Shown: positions 1 through 6,921 of the stretch, in pieces
Numbering within the stretch: position 1 is the stretch's first letter
Layout of the letters: the number at the start of each line of letters is the position of its first letter
DNA from: CAZRCZ01 sp964598765
GTDB lineage: Bacteria > Sumerlaeota > Sumerlaeia > MVZB01 > JAJFLK01
Length of the DNA: 19,663 nucleotides
NCBI GenBank assembly: GCA_964598765.1
Contig: CAZRCZ010000038.1
Span: forward strand, 1-19,663
Direction: 5' to 3'
Notes under the pieces: model-generated
Seen by the model: only the letters and a program-made list of their open reading frames with translations
Databases searched by the model: none
What the model was told of the DNA's origin: nothing
Made by a program: the position numbers and the translations under genes

Positions 1-308
1 GGGTCCCGCTCGGCGTCACGGTTGCCGATCGCGTCGGACTGGGGGTAATCGTTCCACTTCCGGAAACCGTCGCCGTGCGCGTTGGCGTGATCGAGGGCGT
101 GCGGGTAGGGGAAAGGGTGGCGGTTCGAGTCGGCGTCGAAGTCAACGACGCTGTCCGCGTATTGGTCCGCGTGGCCGTCCGCGTCGGCGTTCGTGTTGAA
201 GAGCGGGTTGTCGTCAACGAAGCCGTTCGAGTCGGCGACGGCGTCGCGGTTCCGCTTCCGGTCACCGTGGCGGTGCGTGTCGGCGTGGGAGTCGCCACAC
301 CGCAGGCG
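1..308 (-). repeat. Second Thr/Pro-rich low-complexity linker of the Calx-beta/FG-GAP protein
   Basis: Read on the minus strand this encodes degenerate TPTRTAT / SPTRTAS / TPSGT units after the last FG-GAP blade. Its DNA is a run of near-repeated GT/CG-rich 12- to 18-mers, so the plus strand also shows a meaningless Val/Arg/Gly-rich open frame. Such linkers usually separate globular modules in exported proteins and are prone to length changes. The right-hand border follows the residues SFACGVATP. Confidence 0.75.
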
Positions 309-3300
309 AAGGAATAGGCAGTCCCTGCACCGCTCACACCTCCGGGGGAGTCCCCCCCAGCACCGACCACAGCCACGTTTCCGAAGATCGCGGCTGATCC
401 GAAATTATCGCCCGCCTCCGGCGTCGGATTGTTCAATGTTGCCACGAGCGCTCCGGTCGTCGCGTTAAAGACATACGCCGTTCCTGCATTAACTACCCCG
501 CCGGGATCGTCAGTAATCGCTCCGACTACCGCCAGATTTCCCGAAATCCCGACTGAGAGGCCGAACTCATCCGACGTAACCGGCGCGGGATTGCTCAAGG
601 TCGCAATCAGCACCCCCGTCGTGGCATTGAAAACGTAGGCCGCTCCCGCGTCGGCCACTCCGCCGGGGTCGTCATGGTACGCTCCGGCCACTACCAAATT
701 CCCGGAGATCCCCACCGAGCCGCCAAAGCGGTCGCCAGACGCCGCCGAGGGATTCGTCCGCGTGGATACAAGCGCACCGGACGTCGCGTTGAATACGTAA
801 ACGACTCCCCCACCGGGATCGTCGTAAGGCGCGCCGACCACGACCAAGTTACCGGAGATCGCGACTGAAGTGCCAAAGCCGACACCTGAAGTGGGCGTAG
901 GCTGATTTAGGGTCGCCACCAGCACGCCGGTTGTCGCGTCGAAAACATAAGCCGTTCCCGCGTTCGTCACACCGCCGGGGGCGTCCTGAGGCGTTCCTAC
1001 CACGGCCAAGTCTCCGGAAATCCCAACCGACGAGCCAAAGTAGTCGAAGGCCACCGGCGTGGGATTGTTCAACGTCGCCACCAGTGTGCCGGTCGTCGCG
1101 TTGAAGACGTAAGCCGTCCCCGCGTCGGTCACGCCGCCGGGGGAGTCCCCATACGCCCCCACGACGGCCAAGTTCCCGGAGATCGCGACCGAGTGGCCGA
1201 ATAAGTCGCTCGCCGCCGGCGCGGGATTGTTCAGCGTCACCACCAGCGCGCCGGTCGTCGCGTTGAAGATGTAAGCCGTCCCTGCTTCGCTCACGCCGCC
1301 GGGGTCGTCTCCTTCCGCCCCCACGACGGCCAAGTTCCCGGAGATCGCGACCGAGGAGCCGAAGGAGTCGCTCGCCGCTGGCGCGGTATTGTTCATGGTT
1401 TGCAACAGCGTATCGAGCGCGCAAGGCGTGACCGTCGGGGTTGCGGATGGGGTGGCGGTATGGGTCGGCGTCAACGTGGCAGTGCGGGTCGGAGATGGCG
1501 TGACGGTTGCGCTTCCGGTGCCCGTTGCCGTCCGCGTTGAAGTGGGTGTGGGTGTCTGTGACACGCTTGGCGTGGCGCTTACAGTCATCGTACGGGTAGG
1601 CGATACCGTCGCCGTCCGTGTCGGAAGAGGACCGCCGTCGTTGTCCACAATGAAAATCGTCTCCGTGATCGGCGCGTTGACCGGCGCGACGTTGCCCAAG
1701 ATCGCGTTGGCGTTGGGCGATGAAATCGTGAACAGGAAAAATTCCGTGGATTCCACCAAGGCGTCGTCCATGATCGGAATGAGAACATCGGTTGATTGTT
1801 GATAGGCTCCGATCGTCGCCGTGCCGGATACGCTCGTGTAGTCTCCGGGCTGAACGGCCGATCCGTTGCTCGAGGCGTAATTCACCGTGACATCCATGTT
1901 CCAACTCGCCGTGACGGGATTCCCCTGCATGTCAATCAACCGGATCGTGACCACGACGTTGGGATCGGCTCCCTCTCCGACGGTCTGCGAACTGCTCTTC
2001 AACGCCACCAACGGCTGGCCTAACCGCACCGTCGCATATTTGCGCTGACTGGTCGGTCCCACGGTATTGCGTGTCAGCTCGATCCCATACGATCCCCAAT
2101 CGGTGTTAATCAACCCCATCGGACTGGAATCGTTGGCCGACGGGGCGCGCAGGACAAGGTTGAAAAGTCCGCCGCTGATCGCGCCCGTGGCGCTCGTGCC
2201 CGTGTCGGTGATCTCGGCGGTCATCTGCGTTCCCAAATCCGACGACCCGTTGATCGTGAAGAGTTGTCCCCATCGTGGGCGCGAGGGACTGATCGTGAGG
2301 TTGCCGATATTGGCGTTGGCGGCAAGGCTGTAATCGGTCCCGATCACGCTGTTGGTCAGGAGCGTATCCCAATTATTGAACGTTGCCTCCAAGTTGCCGC
2401 CTGCGTCGAAGGCGGCGGTGTTGACCGTTTGCAGATCAATGAATTCGTGCGCCGTGGCGTTGTAATAAATGTTTTCCGGCGGAACCACCGAGCTGTTCAC
2501 CACCCGCCGCGTGTTATCCCACGGTCCCCGCCCCGTGCTCACCGTGTTGGTGAAAACATGCGTGAACGTGAAGCCCTGCGAGGAATCAAACGGAAGATCA
2601 ATCGTCGTCGCCGGGGTGTTGATGATGGTGGCCCAGCCCAAACTCGGCATTTCCATGTGAATCGTTCCGAACACCCGGCGGAGCGGACGGCTCTGCCAAT
2701 TTTCTCCCGGCGGCTGATTGGCCGTGTCCAACGGAAAATCGGCATACTCCAGAGGCCGGTTATTGTCCATCGTGTAGTACAGTAGAAACCGGCTGTTGAA
2801 GGGATTGGGAACAGGATTGACGGTGACGCATCCGCTTGTCATCGTCATATTGGCTCGAACGGTTCCGGAGATGTTGAAATTCTCCCGAACCTCGGCCAAA
2901 TCCGAAACCTGCCGCCAATCGAATCCGGTCGAGGTCGTCGATGCCGTGTAAGTCAATGCCGCCCGCGTCTCCGCGCCACTCAGGTAGGTATTGATAAGGC
3001 CCGTCCCCGTCACCGTCGTGTTGGAGCGGTTGCGGAGATAAACCTTGAACGGCCCCCCCAACGAATTGTAAGCGCCCGACTGAATCGGCGTCGTCGTATC
3101 AATGGCTTTCGTGAATCGCTCGTTGGCTTGCAGGCTGAATGCCAGAGTGCCGCCGGTCGGCACGCCCAAGACAAACGTCCGGTCATACCGCCACCAATCC
3201 CCGGCTTCCTGAACCGGAACGTCCAGCGGTCCCCCCTCCAACTGCGGATACGCCGGAACCGCGAGGCTCAAGGCCAAGACCAACCCGCAAAATAAAGGAA

Positions 3301-3322
3301 TTCTTTTACCGCGCCCTAGCAT
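1..3322 (-). CDS. Exported Calx-beta / FG-GAP repeat protein, C-terminus beyond the window
   Basis: The frame starts at ATG 3322-3320 and stays open to the left edge, giving at least 1107 residues without a stop. A GGAGG ribosome site lies 10 nt before the ATG. The N-terminus (MLGRGKRIPLFCGLVLALSL...) is a signal peptide ending near AVPAYP. Residues about 30-425 are unassigned and beta-rich in appearance. Residues about 430-560 match a Calx-beta domain (SSSQTVGEGADP, NYASSNGSA, ending IVDNDGG). A Thr/Pro/Arg linker covers about 563-635. Seven FG-GAP_2-like units of about 53 residues follow to about 1006 (FGSSVAISGNLAVVGA, DDPGGV, GTAYVFNATTG). A second Thr/Pro linker (TPSPTRTA type) runs to the edge. 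By analogy with its neighbours an NBR1-type Ig module probably follows outside the window. The likely role is an extracellular or surface protein; ligand and partners are unknown. Confidence 0.85.
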   Translation of the reverse strand, partial: MLGRGKRIPLFCGLVLALSLAVPAYPQLEGGPLDVPVQEAGDWWRYDRTFVLGVPTGGTLAFSLQANERFTKAIDTTTPIQSGAYNSLGGPFKVYLRNRSNTTVTGTGLINTYLSGAETRAALTYTASTTSTGFDWRQVSDLAEVRENFNISGTVRANMTMTSGCVTVNPVPNPFNSRFLLYYTMDNNRPLEYADFPLDTANQPPGENWQSRPLRRVFGTIHMEMPSLGWATIINTPATTIDLPFDSSQGFTFTHVFTNTVSTGRGPWDNTRRVVNSSVVPPENIYYNATAHEFIDLQTVNTAAFDAGGNLEATFNNWDTLLTNSVIGTDYSLAANANIGNLTISPSRPRWGQLFTINGSSDLGTQMTAEITDTGTSATGAISGGLFNLVLRAPSANDSSPMGLINTDWGSYGIELTRNTVGPTSQRKYATVRLGQPLVALKSSSQTVGEGADPNVVVTIRLIDMQGNPVTASWNMDVTVNYASSNGSAVQPGDYTSVSGTATIGAYQQSTDVLIPIMDDALVESTEFFLFTISSPNANAILGNVAPVNAPITETIFIVDNDGGPLPTRTATVSPTRTMTVSATPSVSQTPTPTSTRTATGTGSATVTPSPTRTATLTPTHTATPSATPTVTPCALDTLLQTMNNTAPAASDSFGSSVAISGNLAVVGAEGDDPGGVSEAGTAYIFNATTGALVVTLNNPAPAASDLFGHSVAISGNLAVVGAYGDSPGGVTDAGTAYVFNATTGTLVATLNNPTPVAFDYFGSSVGISGDLAVVGTPQDAPGGVTNAGTAYVFDATTGVLVATLNQPTPTSGVGFGTSVAISGNLVVVGAPYDDPGGGVVYVFNATSGALVSTRTNPSAASGDRFGGSVGISGNLVVAGAYHDDPGGVADAGAAYVFNATTGVLIATLSNPAPVTSDEFGLSVGISGNLAVVGAITDDPGGVVNAGTAYVFNATTGALVATLNNPTPEAGDNFGSAAIFGNVAVVGAGGDSPGGVSGAGTAYSFACGVATPTPTRTATVTGSGTATPSPTRTASLTTTRSSTRTPTRTATRTNTRTASLTSTPTRTATLSPTRTPSITPTRTATVSGSGTITPSPTRSATVTPSGT
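309..1420 (-). repeat. Seven tandem FG-GAP_2-type blade units (about 162-nt period)
   Basis: Seven coding repeats of about 53-54 codons each contain FGxSVxISGNLAVVGA, DxPGG and AGTAYVFNATTG. The first two units are nearly identical in DNA: 40 bases at 1154-1193 recur exactly at 1316-1355, an offset of 162 = 54 codons. This points to recent unit duplication. One unit (near 800) is shortened between PGG and VYVF, and the last unit has lost a residue in FGSAAIFGN. The DxNGDG calcium loop of classical integrin-type FG-GAP repeats is absent from all units. Confidence 0.8.
1421..1640 (-). repeat. First Thr/Pro-rich linker of the Calx-beta/FG-GAP protein
   Basis: This encodes about 72 residues of TPTRTAT-like sequence between the Calx-beta domain (ending DNDGG) and the first FG-GAP blade (starting after TVTPCALDT). 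The composition is Thr, Pro, Ser, Ala and Arg. A single Cys sits at its C-terminal end. Confidence 0.7.
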
Positions 3323-3388
3323 TCCGACAAACCCTCCGGTCCCGATCCGGAATGGCCGCCCGCAGGCCATCGCACACCGATATGCCAC

Positions 3389-3417
3389 CTTATATAACGC
3401 TTTCGGACGTTCCACAA
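3389..3417 (-). promoter_or_regulatory. Candidate sigma-70-type promoter of the Calx-beta/FG-GAP gene
   Basis: On the minus strand a TTGTGG (-35, 3417-3412) is followed after 17 nt by TATAAG (-10, 3394-3389). The -10 matches consensus in 5 of 6 bases, the -35 in only 3 of 6. It predicts a transcript start near 3382 and a leader of about 60 nt carrying the GGAGG ribosome site. The rest of the 243-nt intergenic stretch 3323-3565 shows no clear terminator for the gene that ends at 3566. Confidence 0.4.
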
Positions 3418-3565
3418 CTAAAGAAACCGACGCCGGCTAATTTTTGATTTTCCAAGTTCTAGATGAGATCGGCTTGGGAGTTTCGGATTCAACCGCGCGA
3501 GGACAGGGTGAACTCAGGACTCCATGCCGAGGGCCTGTCTTCCCGACTTGGCTTCTCCATTGCTG

Positions 3566-3948
3566 TTATTCGTAAATCTCCCAATTCCGCGCGGAGTTGG
3601 GGGTCGGCGTATGGGTGACAACGTTCACGCTCGCCGCGAGCGGCGTGCCGAAGGGGGTTCCGTTGTTCTGCATTTGGAACTGCAGATCGCAGTTTCCGGG
3701 CGCGCTCGGAGCCTGCAAGACGGCGGAGAAGATATAGGTATCAAACGGCGCGACGGACGCGCCCGAAATAATGTCGAGTTGCCCCGCGCCGATCATGCCG
3801 CAAGTATCGGTTGTCACTTGAAGCGAGTAGGGAACGACCGAATCCCAAGTCGTGTTGCCGGTGTTCCAAACTTGAATCCCCGTCGTCAGATTTTGATTCG
3901 TGGTCATCTGAGTCGGAAGCGTGTGCCAGATAATCTGCGCGTTGTCGA
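3566..3948 (-). other. Shared C-terminal module, copy 1 (NBR1-type Ig plus ARNWEIYE tail)
   Basis: This encodes about 127 residues. Visible features are NQNLTTGIQVWNTGNTTW, a Cys in TTDTC, a second Cys in PSAPGNC, GTPFG, and the tail TPTPNSARNWEIYE. The same order appears in the modules at 10084-10500 and 13084-13485. The last 30 or so bases of the three genes are nearly identical DNA. The assignment to the NBR1 central Ig-like fold rests on the N(T)GNTTW and QAPSxPG...PFG signatures. Confidence 0.7.
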
Positions 3949-6733
3949 ACGGGGTCGGCGAGGGAGTGGGCGAAGGAGTGGCCGTCGGCGAAGGGGTGAT
4001 CGTGCCGCTGGGGGTCAGCGTGGCCGAGCGGGTTGGCGTAGGGGAGAACGAACTCGTGCGGGTGGCGGTTCGCGTGGCGGAGCGCGTCGGACTCTTGCTC
4101 GCCGTTCGGCTTACGGTCGGCGTCGCCGAGCGCGTGGCCGTCTTCGTGGACGAACGCGTTGCGGTGGGGGTTGGGGTCGCCGTGCGCGTTGGCGTCGGGG
4201 TTAACGTCGCTGTGCGGGTCGGCGTCGGCGTGGGATTTCCCACCAATATCCCGCGGTAGGCTCCGCGTCCGTGTGTGAAGGCGAAAATTTTGTATTCGGT
4301 GAGAAACTTTAACATATAGGTCGCCACGTTGGCGAATCCCGGCGTGTTCATTTGCGCCCAAGTGGTCCCCGTGTCCTTGGAAACAAAAACCCCCAAATCC
4401 GTGCCGACGTAAAGATTGGCCGGGTGATTGGGCTGAATCGCAAAACTCAGCGCCGGGAGATCGGGAAGATTGTTGGTGATGTTGGACCAAGCCGTGCTTC
4501 CTCCGTCGGTGGTGCGATAGACGTGGTTGCCCGACGAGAAATAAGATTGCGTGGCATAAACGGTGTTGCCGGTGGCGTCGGCGGGATCCACTTCGATCCA
4601 GCGAATGTAGCCGGGATTCGGGAGCCCGGAAGAAATGTCGCTCCAAGTCGTTGAGCCGGTGGAGGTCAAACCGGTCGTCGTTTTGTAGATTTTTCCGGTG
4701 GTGGTTCCGGCGTAAACGATGTTGCCGTTGGTCGGCGCGATAGCCCACGCGGAAATGGAACCGCTGGTGATCAGTTGCGCGCCTCCCTGCGTCCAAGTGA
4801 CCGATGCCTCGTTGGCCGCCGAAGAGGCGTTGTTGCTCCGCCAAGGAGAGCGGCCGCCATACCAAATGATGTCCCGATTGCCGGGGTCCATGCGGAACGG
4901 GGCGATAAAGGGAAAGTAGCCGGAGGATTCGGTGACTTGTCCCGCGCCATTGACGATGTCATTTCCGTAGGCTCCCGTGGTGGATCGCACCATGCTTTTG
5001 CCCGTGAATTCCATGAACACCGTCGAGGTGTTGGTCGGATCAAAGGCCACATAACCGCCATCGCCGCCGTTGACGGAAAACCAATTGCTAATTCCCGCCA
5101 AGTCGTTTCCCTCGACGGTTCCGTTGTCCTGCGTTCCGCCGAAATAACCCGTGCCGTTAGGGAAGGGGAGTCCGTTGTAAAATTGCGTGACCTGATAATT
5201 ATTGTTGAGGGGCGACCAATTCACTTGGCACGTTCCGTCATAGCAAACAGTGGCGTTGACGGTGGCCAATGCGTTGGTCGTCTTGTAAATTCCGCCGTCG
5301 TTCCCCATGAAAAGCGTCTGATTGCTCGTTCCGTTCCAGCCGGGATCGGGGATGATGATGTGATTGTCGGGGTGCGGGAATCCGCCGAATCCAAAATCAA
5401 TGATACCCCACGTCGCGCCGCCGTCGTTGGAGCGGAAGCAATCCACCCCTCCGGCGAAAACGACGTTTGCGTTGTTGGGAGCCACGGTGATCGTGTTGTC
5501 ATACCAGCCTTGGTGATACACGTAGTTGCCGCCTCCATAACAGGTCGAATAATTGGCGTAAACCACGTTGGTCAAAAGAAGCCAATTCGGAGAGGTCGAA
5601 TCGAAGCTCGCGGGGCTGGTGACGCGCGCCGACCACGTCCCCCCGCCGTCGGTGCTTTGGTAAACGTTCAAAAGCCTGTTCCCATTGACGCGATCAGCGC
5701 ACAGCGCATACATCGTGGCTTGATTGCTGGGAGCGATGGCCAGCGCGGCGCGTCCGATGCCGGAGACATTCAACACTCTGGCCCAAGTTGTACCACCGTC
5801 CGTGGAGCGGTAAATGCCGTCGGAGGAAAAGTAGTTTCCATTATGAGCGATCACGACGTCGAGCGAGAGGTCGGTCCGCGCCACGACATCCATGAATCCG
5901 TCGGAAGTCGCCACGACGGTCCCGCTCGTTCCCCCGCTCCCGTCGTTTTTCAGAACGCGCGTCCAAGTGGTTCCCGAGTCGGTCGTTCTCCAAACGCCGG
6001 TGCGCGTGGTTGCGTAAATGGTTCCGGCGTTGTTCGGGCTGGCGGCGAGTTTCGTCACGTAATAAAAATCGGATGTGGCCGTGGCGGACAATTGCGTCCA
6101 AGTCCCGCCCGAATCGGTGGATTTGAAAATGCCCGCTCCGCGAACCGAATCGAGGTTGAAAAATCCCTCGCCTGTTCCGGCGTAGATCGTGGCCGTGTTG
6201 ACCGAAGCGCTTCCCTGCCGCTCGAAGACCATCGAGCAGACGGCCAAATTCGCCATGAAATCGTCCAGCGGAATCCATGTTCCGCCTCCGTCCGTTGTTT
6301 TCCAAATGCCTCCATCAACGCCGGCGGCATACATCATGTTGGGAGTGGTGGGGTGAATAAGGATCGCCCGCGTTCTTCCGCCGATGTTGCCCGGACCTAA
6401 GGCGGTCCAGCTTGTGATGTCGCCGATGGCCATCGGCATCCTGCGGATTTGATCCTTAGCTTTGAAGTAGAGATTGAAATCCAGCGGCGCGCCCGCCGTC
6501 CGTTGCTCCAAATACCACCGCATCGCCTTTTCGGGGTGGTCGGCTTGCCTTTCTTCCTCGGTTTCGCTTCGAGCGACTTGAGTCAGGACCGCAACCGTCA
6601 AAAGCCCAACTGCAATGCGTTGGCACGCAAATCTGTGAACGCTTGGCAAGAAAGAAAGCAGGAAAGTCCGCGCTCCTTGGAGTGGAAGGTCAAATCCGTT
6701 TGGAATGATATGCCGTGTTCGGGCGGAGCGCAA
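3566..6733 (-). CDS. Exported BNR/sortilin-type beta-propeller protein with NBR1-type Ig C-terminus
   Basis: The frame has 1055 codons. After a hydrophobic export signal (RIAVGLLTVAVLTQVARSE) it contains the family opening WTALGPGNIGGRTRAI and about eight Asp-box/BNR motifs (KTTDGGGTW, KSTDSGGTW, RTTDSGTTW, RSTDGGTTW, QSTDGGGTW and others) through residue about 830. This is typical of VPS10/sortilin-like WD40/YVTN/BNR propellers. A Thr/Pro/Ser/Arg linker covers about 831-928. The C-terminus is an NBR1-type Ig-like domain (VWNTGNTTW, VLQAPSAPGNC, GTPFGTPL) ending ARNWEIYE. The start is uncertain. The longest frame begins with TTG at 6733, which overlaps a TATAAT box and has no ribosome site. 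CTG 6661 (11 nt after AAGGAG) or TTG 6649 would give a tidier signal peptide. Probably a cell-surface or secreted binding protein; substrate unknown. Confidence 0.85.
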   Translation of the reverse strand: MRSARTRHIIPNGFDLPLQGARTFLLSFLPSVHRFACQRIAVGLLTVAVLTQVARSETEEERQADHPEKAMRWYLEQRTAGAPLDFNLYFKAKDQIRRMPMAIGDITSWTALGPGNIGGRTRAILIHPTTPNMMYAAGVDGGIWKTTDGGGTWIPLDDFMANLAVCSMVFERQGSASVNTATIYAGTGEGFFNLDSVRGAGIFKSTDSGGTWTQLSATATSDFYYVTKLAASPNNAGTIYATTRTGVWRTTDSGTTWTRVLKNDGSGGTSGTVVATSDGFMDVVARTDLSLDVVIAHNGNYFSSDGIYRSTDGGTTWARVLNVSGIGRAALAIAPSNQATMYALCADRVNGNRLLNVYQSTDGGGTWSARVTSPASFDSTSPNWLLLTNVVYANYSTCYGGGNYVYHQGWYDNTITVAPNNANVVFAGGVDCFRSNDGGATWGIIDFGFGGFPHPDNHIIIPDPGWNGTSNQTLFMGNDGGIYKTTNALATVNATVCYDGTCQVNWSPLNNNYQVTQFYNGLPFPNGTGYFGGTQDNGTVEGNDLAGISNWFSVNGGDGGYVAFDPTNTSTVFMEFTGKSMVRSTTGAYGNDIVNGAGQVTESSGYFPFIAPFRMDPGNRDIIWYGGRSPWRSNNASSAANEASVTWTQGGAQLITSGSISAWAIAPTNGNIVYAGTTTGKIYKTTTGLTSTGSTTWSDISSGLPNPGYIRWIEVDPADATGNTVYATQSYFSSGNHVYRTTDGGSTAWSNITNNLPDLPALSFAIQPNHPANLYVGTDLGVFVSKDTGTTWAQMNTPGFANVATYMLKFLTEYKIFAFTHGRGAYRGILVGNPTPTPTRTATLTPTPTRTATPTPTATRSSTKTATRSATPTVSRTASKSPTRSATRTATRTSSFSPTPTRSATLTPSGTITPSPTATPSPTPSPTPFDNAQIIWHTLPTQMTTNQNLTTGIQVWNTGNTTWDSVVPYSLQVTTDTCGMIGAGQLDIISGASVAPFDTYIFSAVLQAPSAPGNCDLQFQMQNNGTPFGTPLAASVNVVTHTPTPNSARNWEIYE
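3949..4240 (-). repeat. Thr/Pro/Ser/Arg-rich linker of the BNR protein
   Basis: This encodes about 97 low-complexity residues (NPTPTPTRTAT, SATRTATRTSS, TPSPTPSPTPF) between the propeller and the Ig-like module. It uses the same repeat vocabulary as the two linkers of the downstream gene, including the string TPSGTITPSPT in both proteins. This suggests exchange or common origin. Confidence 0.7.
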
Positions 6734-6770
6734 TTATATTTGGACACGGATGGACGCGGATGAACACGGA
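6733..6770 (-). promoter_or_regulatory. TATAAT box with upstream 10-bp phased repeats
   Basis: On the minus strand a perfect TATAAT (6738-6733) follows three consecutive 10-bp units at 6770-6741 that read TCCGTGTTCA, TCCGCGTCCA and TCCGTGTCCA. No good -35 hexamer lies at 16-18 nt, because that space is filled by the repeats. A transcript from this box would start near 6726, inside the longest reading frame of the BNR gene, which argues for a later start codon. The units resemble an intergenic repeat type I recall from unrelated genomes (not verified). Confidence 0.4.
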
Positions 6771-6921
6771 GGTTTCATCAATTGAGTCAACATGAGAGTA
6801 TGGCGAACCTTGAAGGTTGGAATATCATGGGAAGCTCGATTCACAAAAATCTTGAATCCCCGCGCTCTTGGCTTCAACATGGCCGTCCGGAAGCCGTGGG
6901 AACCGGGGAGAAGGCGTCGAG

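Noticed and set aside
75..317. Plus-strand Val/Arg/Gly-rich open frame (also 1389-1802 and 3921-4259)
   Set aside because: Antisense shadow of the Thr/Pro-rich linkers coded on the minus strand; no ribosome site or recognisable domain.
309..1420. Regular repeats suggesting a CRISPR array
   Set aside because: The 162-nt period is coding (54 codons) and the intervals are homologous blades, not unique spacers.
849..1904. 351-codon minus-strand frame rich in Arg, His and Gly
   Set aside because: Out of frame with the FG-GAP/Calx-beta protein, which reads continuously through the same DNA with clear domain motifs.
4775..6400. 541-codon open frame on the plus strand
   Set aside because: Lies entirely opposite the BNR propeller gene, whose minus-strand protein has clear Asp-box motifs; composition is typical of a GC-rich antisense shadow.
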